This document shows, piece after piece, positions 39,975 to 49,426 of a stretch of 64,000 nt of DNA (the stretch's first letter is position 1; each line of letters begins with the position of its first letter). Under the pieces are notes generated by a model. That model was given only the letters and a program-made list of their open reading frames with translations, had not been told where the DNA came from and did not search any database. The position numbers and the translations under genes were made by a program. Source of the DNA: an uncultured Bacillota bacterium (lineage in GTDB: Bacteria; Bacillota; Clostridia; Oscillospirales; Oscillospiraceae); contig CANSDP010000007.1 of the NCBI GenBank assembly GCA_947645675.1, positions 1-64,000 on the forward strand, read 5' to 3'.

Positions 39975-40775
39975 CTACACATACTTCTCCAAAACCAGCA
40001 TGGTCCGTCCCTTTTTGGACTGGCCGGGGACCTCCTTCACCACGCACTTGCCCAGTCCCCGGCAGGTGAGGACATCCCCCTCCCCCACCTGGCGGTCACC
40101 CTTGAGGCATTCCCGGTGGTTGAGGGCCACCCGGCCCGAGGAGATGAGGGCGGCGGCCTTGCTCCGCGACAGGGAGAAGCCGGAGGCCACCACGGCGTCC
40201 AGCCGGGGGGTGGCTACGGTGTCCCGGATGGTCTTTACCTGGGCGGGCCTGGGGGACAGCTGGCTCAGGGGGATCTCCGACAGGCTGGCCCGATACCGCC
40301 CGGCCCCCTCCCACTGGGACAGGAGGATGGGCAGGGCCTCCCGCAGGGCCACCACCTGACAAAGCCCCGGCTGGGGCAGGAGGATATCTCCCAGCACCTC
40401 CCGGGTGAGGCCCAGGCCCATGAGGGAGCCCAGAATGTCCCGGTGGCTGAGGGCGGCGTCTCCGGGAAATTTGGCCTGGATGGCGGACAGGGGGCCCTCC
40501 GGATCGTCAAGGACGCCGTCCTCCTCCTGCCAATCGGCCAGGAAGAGGCAGACGCTTCGCTCGCTGTCCGGATAGCCGCCCCAGAACAGGCGCCGGGGTC
40601 TGCCCCAGGCGTTGAGCAGATCGCTCACCGACGCCTGCTGGGCGGGGGAGAGAAAGGGGGTGTGGGCGGGCACGCCCCGGTTTTGGGACAGCTCCAGCTT
40701 GTCCAGCACCCGGGCCAGGAGCATCCGCTCCTCCCCGTCCCGGGCACACCGGTCCAAAAGCTCCTTTTTGTTCAC
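39975..40775 (-). CDS. YlmH-like S4-domain RNA-binding protein
   Basis: RLDAVVASGFSLSRSKAAALISSGRVALNHRECLKGDRQVGEGDVLTCRGLGKCVV. Confidence 0.88.
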   Translation of the reverse strand: MNKKELLDRCARDGEERMLLARVLDKLELSQNRGVPAHTPFLSPAQQASVSDLLNAWGRPRRLFWGGYPDSERSVCLFLADWQEEDGVLDDPEGPLSAIQAKFPGDAALSHRDILGSLMGLGLTREVLGDILLPQPGLCQVVALREALPILLSQWEGAGRYRASLSEIPLSQLSPRPAQVKTIRDTVATPRLDAVVASGFSLSRSKAAALISSGRVALNHRECLKGDRQVGEGDVLTCRGLGKCVVKEVPGQSKKGRTMLVLEKYV

Positions 40776-41105
40776 CTCAGCCTCACTCTTTTCCCTTAGA
40801 ATGGCTCATTATATCACCGCAAACGCTGTTTTGTCAAACAAATGCGGCAGTATTCTTTCCCTCCTCCGCCAGGCAGGGAAAAATAAAATTTTTTTGCCGG
40901 GGAGTGGAACCTTTTTATGTCTGGTGCGTCTATATAATGAAGGGGTCCCGCGAGAAATTTTAAGGAAATTTTAATCTTTTGTAACCGCATTGTAGTTGTC
41001 TGCCCCGTCTCCGGGGCATATAATCGACCTGAGTGGACAAGTGGTCCGCCCATTTTGGGCCGGGCCGTTCGTTATTGTAACCATTTGCAGATTGGAGGAA
41101 CCGCT

Positions 41106-43076
41106 ATGCCAGACCTTACAAAAATCACCGAAACGCAGACCGCCCCGAAGGAGGTTCAGCCGCCCCGGCCCACGCCGCCCCCCTCCCGGAAGAGTCCGGC
41201 TGGCCAGGGACGCAAAAAGCTCATCAAGCGGCTGATCGCCCTTGGCGTGGCCGCCGCCGTTTTTGGGGGCGGAGGCTTCGCCCTCTACCGCTTTTTGAAC
41301 TCCAGCGACGACACGCTGGGCGAGATTTACGCCACCCCCGCCTTTATCGGCACCATCCAGAGCCGGGTGTCCGGCCAGGGCAACGCCAAGGCCAAGGAGA
41401 CCGCCGCCATTACCCTGACCCAGAGCGGAGTGGTTCAGGAGGTCTTTGTCACCAGCGGCCAGACGGTGATGGCCGGCGACCCGCTGTACACCATTTACAG
41501 TCAGGCGGCTGAGGATGCGGTGAAGGCGGCCAAGGACAATGTGACCGAGGCCCAGAAGCGGGTGTCCGACGCCGAGCGGGGGGTTGTCACCGCTCAGCGG
41601 GCTGTCCCCGCCGCCCAGGAGGCCCTGGAGCGTCAGAAATCCGACCTGGTCAAGCTCAATGAGCAGCTTGCCAAGCTCAACGAGGAGCTCGCCGAGCTGA
41701 ACAACAGCAAGTCCGACCTGACGGTGCGGGCTCCCCGGGCCGGCAAGATTCTCAAGCATGAGAGCTTTACCGTGGGCAAGGACGCCTCCCCCGGGCCGGT
41801 GTGCACCATCGCCGACAACCAGACCATGAAGCTGTCGCTGTACTACAGCTACGCCTATGAGAGCAGCATCTACACCGGCCAGAAGGCCCAGGTATCTATC
41901 CCCAGCCTGATGAAGGTCCAGGAGGGCCGGGTGGAGCAGATCAACCGGGTGAACTTCATCTCCCCCGAGGGCGGCACCTTCTTCGAGGTGGTGGTCTCCC
42001 TGAGCAACCCCGGCGCCCTCACCAAGGACATGGCCGCCACCGCCACCATGACCGACTCTGACGGCAACGACATCTACCCCTACGCCGACGGCAAGCTGGA
42101 CTACGCCGAGACCTGGGAGCTGGAGCTGAAGATCGGCGGCCCCGTCCTGTCGGTAAACCTGAGCGACCACGCCCTGGTCACGGCGGGACAGGCTCTGCTC
42201 ACCGTGGGCGACAAGGAGATCAAGGACAAGATCGAGGACAAGCAGGATGAGATCGAGGCCCAGAAGGAGTCCATCAAGGCCAAGGAGAAGGAGATCAAGA
42301 CCCAGCAGGAGGAGGTCATCCCCGACGCCAAGGAGGGCATCAAGACCGCCCAGGAGGCGGTGGAGACCGCCAAGCAGGGCGTGGCAGACGCTCAGCAGAA
42401 GGTGGAGGAGGAGCTGGAAAAGCTGGCCGACTTCAACGCCGTGGCCCCCATTGACGGCACCGTCACCTCCTGCGCCATTGAGCCTGGCCAGGAGGTCAAG
42501 AGCGGCGACACCGTGGTCATGATCTCCAACACCGTCAACATGCTGGTCACCATCAATGTCACCGACCAGAACATCGCTTTCATCAAGCCCGGGAATACAG
42601 TGGACCTGGTCGACTGGAACGACAATATGTTCATAGGCACGGTCACCTCCATCGACATGTCCAAGGTGGAGAGCGACCAGGGCATGACTACTTATCCCGT
42701 CACCCTGACGGTGGACAACCTCGACGGCTCCCTGATGGAGGGCACCACGATGCGGTACTCCTTCGTAACCAGCCAATCGGACGACTGCGTTCAGGTTCCC
42801 ACCGCCTGTATCCAGTATTTCCCCGACTCGGAGGGCAGCCGGTGCGCCGTGGTCTTTGTCCAGCGGGACGCACGGCCCGACGACGTGCCCGAGCTGGAGT
42901 TCCCCACCTTCGAGCCGGGCCAGAAGCGGACCTTCCCCACCGAGGAGGAGGGCTATTACCCCGTCATCGTGGAGACCGGCCTGTATGACACCCAGAATGT
43001 GGAGATCAAGTCCGGCGTGGAGGCGGGCGACAATGTGTTTGTCAACTACACCGTCACCGACTACTCCGGCTGGTGA
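41106..43076 (+). CDS. HlyD/MacA-type efflux adaptor with two coiled-coil/lipoyl modules
   Basis: Single TM then two consecutive coiled-coil regions each followed by a barrel-like region. Confidence 0.85.
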   Translation: MPDLTKITETQTAPKEVQPPRPTPPPSRKSPAGQGRKKLIKRLIALGVAAAVFGGGGFALYRFLNSSDDTLGEIYATPAFIGTIQSRVSGQGNAKAKETAAITLTQSGVVQEVFVTSGQTVMAGDPLYTIYSQAAEDAVKAAKDNVTEAQKRVSDAERGVVTAQRAVPAAQEALERQKSDLVKLNEQLAKLNEELAELNNSKSDLTVRAPRAGKILKHESFTVGKDASPGPVCTIADNQTMKLSLYYSYAYESSIYTGQKAQVSIPSLMKVQEGRVEQINRVNFISPEGGTFFEVVVSLSNPGALTKDMAATATMTDSDGNDIYPYADGKLDYAETWELELKIGGPVLSVNLSDHALVTAGQALLTVGDKEIKDKIEDKQDEIEAQKESIKAKEKEIKTQQEEVIPDAKEGIKTAQEAVETAKQGVADAQQKVEEELEKLADFNAVAPIDGTVTSCAIEPGQEVKSGDTVVMISNTVNMLVTINVTDQNIAFIKPGNTVDLVDWNDNMFIGTVTSIDMSKVESDQGMTTYPVTLTVDNLDGSLMEGTTMRYSFVTSQSDDCVQVPTACIQYFPDSEGSRCAVVFVQRDARPDDVPELEFPTFEPGQKRTFPTEEEGYYPVIVETGLYDTQNVEIKSGVEAGDNVFVNYTVTDYSGW

Positions 43077-43084
43077 GGTGGACT

Positions 43085-43780
43085 ATGCTGATCGACATTC
43101 GAGACCTCTATAAAATATACAACGAGGGCAAGGAGAGCGAGGTCCGGGCGCTGGACGGCGTCTCCCTCCAGATCGAGAAGGGGGAGTTCGTGGCCATCGT
43201 GGGCCAGTCGGGCTCGGGCAAGTCCACCATGATGAACGTGCTGGGCTGTCTGGACATCCCCACCTACGGGGAGTATCACCTGGACGGCACCGATATCGGC
43301 TCCCTGTCCGACAAGCAGCTGGCCCGTATCCGCAACCGGGAGATCGGCTTCATCTTTCAGGGCTACAACCTGATTCAGGAGCTGGACGCCCTGGAGAACG
43401 TAACCCTGCCCCTGATCTACCGGGGGGTTTCGGTCTTTGACCGGGAGGACATGGCGATGGAGGCCCTGGCCAAGGTGGGCATGGACGGCCGGGCCCACCA
43501 CCGGCCCAGCGAGATGTCCGGCGGCCAGCAGCAGCGGGTGGCCATCGCCCGGGCCATCGCCACCTCGCCCCCCATCATCATGGCCGACGAGCCCACCGGC
43601 GCTCTGGACTCCAAAACGGGCAAGCACGTGCTGGAGATCCTGCGGGAGCTGTACCGGGGCGGGACCACCATTCTCCTCATCACCCACGACGACGGCATCG
43701 CCGCCACCGCCCGCCGGGTGGTGCGGCTGTCCGACGGCAAAATCATCTCTGACAAGGAACAGGAGGTGGACTGGGAATGA
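43085..43780 (+). CDS. ABC transporter ATP-binding protein (MacB/LolD type)
   Basis: IDIRDLYKIYNEGKESEVRALDGVSLQIEKGEFVAIVGQSGSGKSTMMNVLGCLD...SGGQQQRVAIARAIATSPPIIMADEPTGALD. Confidence 0.95.
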   Translation: MLIDIRDLYKIYNEGKESEVRALDGVSLQIEKGEFVAIVGQSGSGKSTMMNVLGCLDIPTYGEYHLDGTDIGSLSDKQLARIRNREIGFIFQGYNLIQELDALENVTLPLIYRGVSVFDREDMAMEALAKVGMDGRAHHRPSEMSGGQQQRVAIARAIATSPPIIMADEPTGALDSKTGKHVLEILRELYRGGTTILLITHDDGIAATARRVVRLSDGKIISDKEQEVDWE

Positions 43781-45069
43781 ACCTTTTGCAGGCCTTTAAA
43801 ATGGCCTTCAAATCCATCGCCATGAAAAAGACCCGGTCCTTCCTTACCATGCTGGGCATCATCATCGGCGTGGCGTCGGTGGTCATTATGGTGTCCGTCA
43901 TGCAGGGCCAGGCCAAGAAGAACATGGAATACTTTGAAAAGATGGGCGACAACAAGATCACCCTGCGGGCCTACTCCTGGAGCGACTCCGGGGAGGACAC
44001 CAGCCAGCAGATCTTTGACTACTGCCTGACTCTCGGCGACCTGGTGCTGGGGGTCACACCGGACGCGGAGGTGAACGAGAAGGTCAAGGTGGTATACGGG
44101 GCCAAGACCCTCTCCGTCAACGACTGGGACTACGACGGCGGCATCATGATGGGCGGAGCCGTATCCGTGAGCACGGACTGGGAGAAGATGCTGCACATCA
44201 AGCTGGGTAGCGACCAGTACGGAGTGTGCGGGAACTACACCCTGGCCGGCGGCCGGGAGATGTCCTATCTGGAGGTAGATAAGGCCATCCCGGTGTGCGT
44301 GCTGGGCTCCGGAGCCAAGGAGCAGCTCTTCGGCTTCACCGACCCGCTGGGCGAGACCATCACCCTCAACGGCGACCCCTTCCTGGTGGTGGGCTGGTAC
44401 AACTCCATGGAGATCAAATACTGGCCCGAAATGGACAACATTATTGTCATCCCCCACACCTTCAACCGCACCATGAACCGGAACAGCTCCATCAACAGCT
44501 ACATCGTCAAGGCCAAGGACGGCCCGTCCACCATTGAGGCCACCACCAAGCTGGACGCCTTCCTCAAGGGCATCTTCCCCAAGGACGCCGACGGCAACTT
44601 TATCAACGGCGAGTACAACGTGGGCAGCGACAACAGCTATGCGGAAAACGCCGAGAAGGCCAACCTGATGCAGTCGCTGGTGACGGGGGCCATCGCGGGC
44701 ATCTCCCTTCTGGTGGGCGGCATCGGCATTATGAACATCATGCTGGTCACCGTCACCGAGCGGACCCGTGAGATCGGCATCCGCAAGGCCATCGGCGCGG
44801 AACGGGCCAGCATCATCGCCCAGTTCCTCATTGAGGCGGCGGTGATCTGCTCCATCGGCGGACTGATCGGCATCGGCATCGGCTATGTGGGCACCATGAT
44901 CGCCGGAAAGCTTATGTCTGACGTGTTCGAGGGCATGATCCTCATGCCCGAGCCCTTTATCGCCGTGGGAGCCTTCCTCTTCTCGGTGGTGCTGGGCGTC
45001 ATCTTCGGTATGTACCCCGCCATCAAGGCCTCCGGCTTGCAGCCGGTGGAGGCCCTGCGGGCGGATTGA
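43777..45069 (+). CDS. ABC transporter permease (MacB-like)
   Basis: MKKTRSFLTMLGIIIGVASVVIMVSV...VTERTREIGIRKAIGAERASIIAQFLIEA. Confidence 0.93.
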   Translation: MNLLQAFKMAFKSIAMKKTRSFLTMLGIIIGVASVVIMVSVMQGQAKKNMEYFEKMGDNKITLRAYSWSDSGEDTSQQIFDYCLTLGDLVLGVTPDAEVNEKVKVVYGAKTLSVNDWDYDGGIMMGGAVSVSTDWEKMLHIKLGSDQYGVCGNYTLAGGREMSYLEVDKAIPVCVLGSGAKEQLFGFTDPLGETITLNGDPFLVVGWYNSMEIKYWPEMDNIIVIPHTFNRTMNRNSSINSYIVKAKDGPSTIEATTKLDAFLKGIFPKDADGNFINGEYNVGSDNSYAENAEKANLMQSLVTGAIAGISLLVGGIGIMNIMLVTVTERTREIGIRKAIGAERASIIAQFLIEAAVICSIGGLIGIGIGYVGTMIAGKLMSDVFEGMILMPEPFIAVGAFLFSVVLGVIFGMYPAIKASGLQPVEALRAD

Positions 45070-45085
45070 TAGGAGAGTGAGTGAA

Positions 45086-47539
45086 ATGAACGTAAAACGT
45101 TTTCTGGCAGCCGTTCTCGCCGCCGCGCTGTCGCTGTCGCTGATGGTTCTGCCCGCGGGGGCGGCCCCGGGGTCGTTCAGCGACATAACCGACCAGAACA
45201 CCGCCCTCAACGCCGACATTCTGCGCCTGATGGGCATTGTCAGCGGCGTGGGGGACAACCAGTTTAACCCCGGCGGGACGCTGACCCGGGCGCAGTTCTG
45301 CACCATGGCCGTCAGCTTCCTCCAGAAGCGGGACGAGGCCGCCCGGTACGCCACCCGGACCATCTTCTCCGACGTGGGCAGCACCCACTGGGCCAGAAGC
45401 TTCATCAACTTCGCCGCCGCCTATCAGGTGGGCGGCGGCAGTTCGGAGGAGGAGCCCTCCTCCGGCTCGCCCCTGGTGTCCGGGGTGGGGGACGGCCGCT
45501 TCCTGCCTGACGAGAACATCACCCTGGCCGAGGCGGCCACCATCCTCCTCCGGACCCTGGGCTACACCGGCAAGCAGGCCGGGGCGGTCTGGCCCCAGGG
45601 GTACATCGACCTGGGCCGGTCGGTCCACCTTCTGGACGGCCTGTATGGCGGGGCTCTTGACCCCATCTCCCGGGCGGAGGCGGCTCAGCTGTTTGTCAAC
45701 GCCCTGAACTGCGAGACCGCCGGGGGCGAGGTGTACTATAAGTCCCTGGGCGAGCCCCAGGGGGAAAAATCCATCGTTCTGGCCGTCAACGTGACCACTG
45801 ACGACGGCAGCAGGACCGGCGCGGTCCGGGTGGTCACCGGGGCCTCCGTCCAGTCCTACCTCCCCGCCCAGGGGGAGGGCAACCCCGTCTCCCTCCAGGG
45901 CCGCCGGGGACAGCTGGTCCTCAACGACCGGAAGGAGATCGTCACCTTCCTGCCCGACAACAGCACCCGCATCACCGCCGTGCTGGACGGCAAAGCCGGG
46001 TCCGGCTCCTTCAAGGGGGAGGACGGAAAGCGGTACACCGTGGACGAGAATACACCGGTATATGTGGCCGACGCCAAGGAGAACAGCGGCTATAAGGACA
46101 GCGCCAGCTATGAGACGGTCCATAAGGACATGGTCTCCGGCACCCAGGTGACCATGTACGCCGAAAACGGCAAAATCGTCACCATCTTCGCCTCCACCCC
46201 CGGCACCAACATCAGCACTGACGCGGTGGTAATCCGGGGCAACGCCAGCGCCGCCACCTTCCACCAGCTCACCGGCGGGCGCGACGACTTCACCATCCGC
46301 CGCGGCCGGGAGACCATCCGCCTGGGCGATTTGAAGGACTACGACGTGGTCACCTATGACAAGTCCGCCAACGCCCTTATCGTCTCTGACCTGCGCCTGA
46401 GCTGCGTCTACGGCGCGGCGGCCCCCAGCCCCAAGGATGTGGAGAAGATTACCTTGAAGGTCGGGGAGTCTCAGACCACGTTCGATGTGCTGGAGAGCGC
46501 CTGGAACACCACCAACGACTTCAAGCCCGGCGACAGCGTGGTACTCCTCCTCACCGCCGACGGCAAGGTGGCCGGGATGGCCTCCCCCAACAGCAAGGTC
46601 CGCTCTAACGCCGTGGGTGAGATCAGCGGCGACGGCGTGAAGATTTTCCGCCCCGACGGCGGCATTCTGGAGCTGAAAGGCACCCCCAGCAACACCGACC
46701 TCACCGGCCTGGTCACCGTCTCCGCCAATAAGACCAACCTGTCTGTGAGCCGTTTGTCCAGCAGCCGGGCCCCCGGCGACTATCAGGTGTCCGACGCCAG
46801 GCTGGGCGACCTGCGGGTGGCCTCCGATGTCCGGGTTTACGAGCGGGCCAACAACAACGCCATGGCCGAGGTAAAGGTGGATGAACTGTCCGCCGCCCCC
46901 ATCCCCGCCGACAAGATCGCTGCCTACCGCCAGAACAGCTCCGGCATCGTGGACTTCATCGTCCTGGAGGCCGTCACCGGCAACGCTTATGAGTATGGGA
47001 TGATGGTGTCTGAATCTAAGAATGAATCGATACCGAATCCTATCAAGGATGAAAACGGAAAACCACCAGAAGATGAAGATTGGATTCCGACATATGGTCC
47101 TCCCACAATTAACACTGTTACTACTTGGAAGCTGATCCGACACAGCGGAGCAGAAATACAATTTGTCAAATCCGTCGGCTACAGCGGCAAGAGCGGCGAC
47201 ATGGTGGGCGTCATTGCCGGCAATCCCAGAGGGGACGCCGGGTCCAACGAAAAGACCCTGGCCGCCATTATCAAGCTGACTGAGGTCAAGAACGTGAAGT
47301 CCTCCGACTTCTTCACCAGTCAGGACGGGCAGTACGTCACCACCGGCGGGCAGACCTACCGGGTGGCCTCCGACGTGGAGTGCTGCCACAGCGACGGCGG
47401 AAGCCGTCCCACCAGCGTGAGCTGGCTGACCGGCGAGACCGGCGAGGAGCGCCTGAACGCCATCCGGGCCTACTCCGACGACCTGACCATCTATGTGGAC
47501 CCCGTGGGCCGTCAGGTCCGGATCATCAAGGCCAACTGA
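45086..47539 (+). CDS. S-layer homology domain protein
   Basis: Signal peptide; SLH motifs FSDITDQN...LRLMGIVSGVGDNQFNPGGTLTRAQF. Confidence 0.88.
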   Translation: MNVKRFLAAVLAAALSLSLMVLPAGAAPGSFSDITDQNTALNADILRLMGIVSGVGDNQFNPGGTLTRAQFCTMAVSFLQKRDEAARYATRTIFSDVGSTHWARSFINFAAAYQVGGGSSEEEPSSGSPLVSGVGDGRFLPDENITLAEAATILLRTLGYTGKQAGAVWPQGYIDLGRSVHLLDGLYGGALDPISRAEAAQLFVNALNCETAGGEVYYKSLGEPQGEKSIVLAVNVTTDDGSRTGAVRVVTGASVQSYLPAQGEGNPVSLQGRRGQLVLNDRKEIVTFLPDNSTRITAVLDGKAGSGSFKGEDGKRYTVDENTPVYVADAKENSGYKDSASYETVHKDMVSGTQVTMYAENGKIVTIFASTPGTNISTDAVVIRGNASAATFHQLTGGRDDFTIRRGRETIRLGDLKDYDVVTYDKSANALIVSDLRLSCVYGAAAPSPKDVEKITLKVGESQTTFDVLESAWNTTNDFKPGDSVVLLLTADGKVAGMASPNSKVRSNAVGEISGDGVKIFRPDGGILELKGTPSNTDLTGLVTVSANKTNLSVSRLSSSRAPGDYQVSDARLGDLRVASDVRVYERANNNAMAEVKVDELSAAPIPADKIAAYRQNSSGIVDFIVLEAVTGNAYEYGMMVSESKNESIPNPIKDENGKPPEDEDWIPTYGPPTINTVTTWKLIRHSGAEIQFVKSVGYSGKSGDMVGVIAGNPRGDAGSNEKTLAAIIKLTEVKNVKSSDFFTSQDGQYVTTGGQTYRVASDVECCHSDGGSRPTSVSWLTGETGEERLNAIRAYSDDLTIYVDPVGRQVRIIKAN

Positions 47540-47571
47540 TTTTTGGGGAGCATCCCTTTCGCAAATTTCAT

Positions 47572-47653
47572 TGTAGGGGCGGATATTATCCGCCCGCTCC
47601 TCCAGGGGACCTCAGCTCCCCTGTGGGACGGGCGGCTGATAGCCGCCCCTACA
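47572..47653. repeat. REP palindrome pair (BIME-like)
   Basis: TGTAGGGGCGGATATTATCCGCCCG...AGGGGACCTCAGCTCCCCT...ACGGGCGGCTGATAGCCGCCCCTACA. Confidence 0.85.
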
Positions 47654-47789
47654 TAGTCTTTATCCGCGCCATGGCAAACCGCGCGTCAAGACGCGTCCTG
47701 TCTCCCCCCTTCCTTTTCCCACGTTCTGGAATAGCCCGGGCCAAATCGGGACAGACTAGAGGAAAACACTGGAAAAGGAAGTGGTTATC

Positions 47790-48065
47790 ATGGTGAAGGG
47801 CATCACCCGGCAGGTGATCCTGGTCAAATCTCCCGACCCCCGGCTCTTTGAGGAGGCCATCTTCATCGTCAAGGAGGAGGCCCTGGCCCGGGAGGGCGCG
47901 AGCGCGGACAAGGTGCTCCGGGAGGCCCGCCAGGCGGCGGACGGCTACCTCAAGCAGGGCCGGGCCTGGAACCGGCGGCTGGAGCGCGTCCCAGCCCCCG
48001 CCTGGGGGGCGCTGGGCGCGGCTCTGGCCTCGGTGGGCTGGGCGGCGTGGCTGTTTTTCCTGTAA
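47790..48065 (+). CDS. Small membrane-anchored hypothetical protein
   Basis: MVKGITRQVILVKSPDPRLFEEAIFIVKEEAL...C-terminal TM; SD AAAGGAAG. Confidence 0.65.
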   Translation: MVKGITRQVILVKSPDPRLFEEAIFIVKEEALAREGASADKVLREARQAADGYLKQGRAWNRRLERVPAPAWGALGAALASVGWAAWLFFL

Positions 48066-48186
48066 CACTCCGGCCCCCTCCGGCGTAGAATGGTATGGGA
48101 GCGGGCACAGCCCGCCTGCCAGACGCCGGAGCGGCGTTTCCTCCAAGGATAAGATGTTTTCTTCTTTCCTCCTTAAATAATTGCTT

Positions 48187-48225
48187 GCGCCCCGGCGGGC
48201 TGAACCGCCGGGGCGCCTTGTTTTC
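48187..48225 (+). terminator. Terminator
   Basis: GCCCCGGCGGGCTGAACCGCCGGGGCGCCTTGTTTT. Confidence 0.75.
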
Positions 48226-48295
48226 TGCCGGACAGACAAAAATCAGGCCCCCGCAGGGGCCCGATCACTTCATCTGTATATGAGCTGTACACAGC

Positions 48296-48391
48296 TTAAG
48301 CTTTATTTTCCTCTTCCTTTTCCAGCTCCCTAGCCACACTTTCTACCGTCGCAGTGTAAGGGTTCAAAATCTCAATGCTAGGAGACCACAT
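48296..48391 (-). CDS. 31-aa small ORF MWSPSIEILNPYTATVESVARELEKEEENKA
   Basis: SD AAAGGAGTG 6-7 nt before ATG; promoter TTGACA-N18-TATAAT (48452-48423, minus strand); terminator-like GGGCCCCTGCGGGGGCCTGATTTTT downstream. Confidence 0.65.
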   Translation of the reverse strand: MWSPSIEILNPYTATVESVARELEKEEENKA

Positions 48392-48472
48392 AGTATCACT
48401 CCTTTCTATTGCCTCTATTTTCATTATACACAGGGATTTGACCTCATGTCAACAATTATCGAAAAAATAATT

Positions 48473-49387
48473 TTACTTCAACCCTTTTCCCGCATGGACC
48501 TTCGGTTCTACCTGCCGCGCCTTACGCTCGGTCTCCTCCAGGTCCTTTTTCTTTGCCTCAATTTTCTGACTGTACTGTTCCGCTTCCTCCTGGGCCTCCT
48601 TCTCGATTGCCCGCAGCCGGTCCGCCCATTTGTTGAAAAGCCAGATTACATTTGTAAACAGCTTGTCTGTATTCTCCCGATTGTTAAAGCAAATATACTG
48701 ATATAACAGCCAAACTGACGACAGAAATGTCAGGTGCAAAGACTGATACAGCATTTCCTCGTCGGCCAGCCCATAGCGGCAACTCATAGAGAACCATTCC
48801 AGATCATTGAGCAGCATGGTGACCTCATTCGTAAACGCAAGCATCAGCATATCCTGATGTAAGATTTCTGTGACCTTGTTCCCCGCTGAATCCTTTGTCT
48901 CCTTTATATATTCGTCACACAGGGAATGTCTCTCCTCAACAGAACGCGCGTTTCGAATCATCCCCTGATAAATAATATGCGGCTCAATTCGGAATAGCTC
49001 GCTCATAGTCTTTTGCACATCATGCCCCTGTTCCGCTAAAATATCTGTCATTTCCTTATAATCGAAATTCTTCAGCCGATCATAGGGAAATAATTCCTTG
49101 ATCTTCTCTTCCTTCTTTGAATGCTGAAAGGTATAGCTGACAAAGTCGTACCGCTGAATAATGTCGTGGGCGTAATAACGGGCCAGCTCGCATGCAGCGT
49201 CCTTTTTTGCCCGCTCCTTTTGGTGATAATATGCCCGGAAGGCAAAATAGACAGAAACCGCCGTCACAATCAGCAGGATCAAATTTATGGCAAATTGGGC
49301 AATATTTGCCGCAAGCGCATATTGCGCGGTCCTCAACTCCGCCAAGGCAAGGTCAGCCGCTGGCTGGACACTGCTTCCACTAGGCAT
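48473..49387 (-). CDS. Hypothetical membrane protein with C-terminal coiled coil
   Basis: N-terminal TM FAINLILLIVTAVSVYFAFRAYYHQKERAKKDAACELARYY; charged coiled-coil end. Confidence 0.6.
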   Translation of the reverse strand: MPSGSSVQPAADLALAELRTAQYALAANIAQFAINLILLIVTAVSVYFAFRAYYHQKERAKKDAACELARYYAHDIIQRYDFVSYTFQHSKKEEKIKELFPYDRLKNFDYKEMTDILAEQGHDVQKTMSELFRIEPHIIYQGMIRNARSVEERHSLCDEYIKETKDSAGNKVTEILHQDMLMLAFTNEVTMLLNDLEWFSMSCRYGLADEEMLYQSLHLTFLSSVWLLYQYICFNNRENTDKLFTNVIWLFNKWADRLRAIEKEAQEEAEQYSQKIEAKKKDLEETERKARQVEPKVHAGKGLK

Positions 49388-49426
49388 TTTAAGCTTCTCC
49401 TACAATCTATTTCTATGTTTTTACAA

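Noticed and set aside
40971-42776. 601-aa and similar long minus-strand ORFs opposite the efflux adaptor, and 43417-45408 and 45023-47389 opposite the permease and SLH genes
   Set aside because: Low-complexity Gly/His/Val/Leu-rich antisense translations without recognisable domains; sense strand has clear families.
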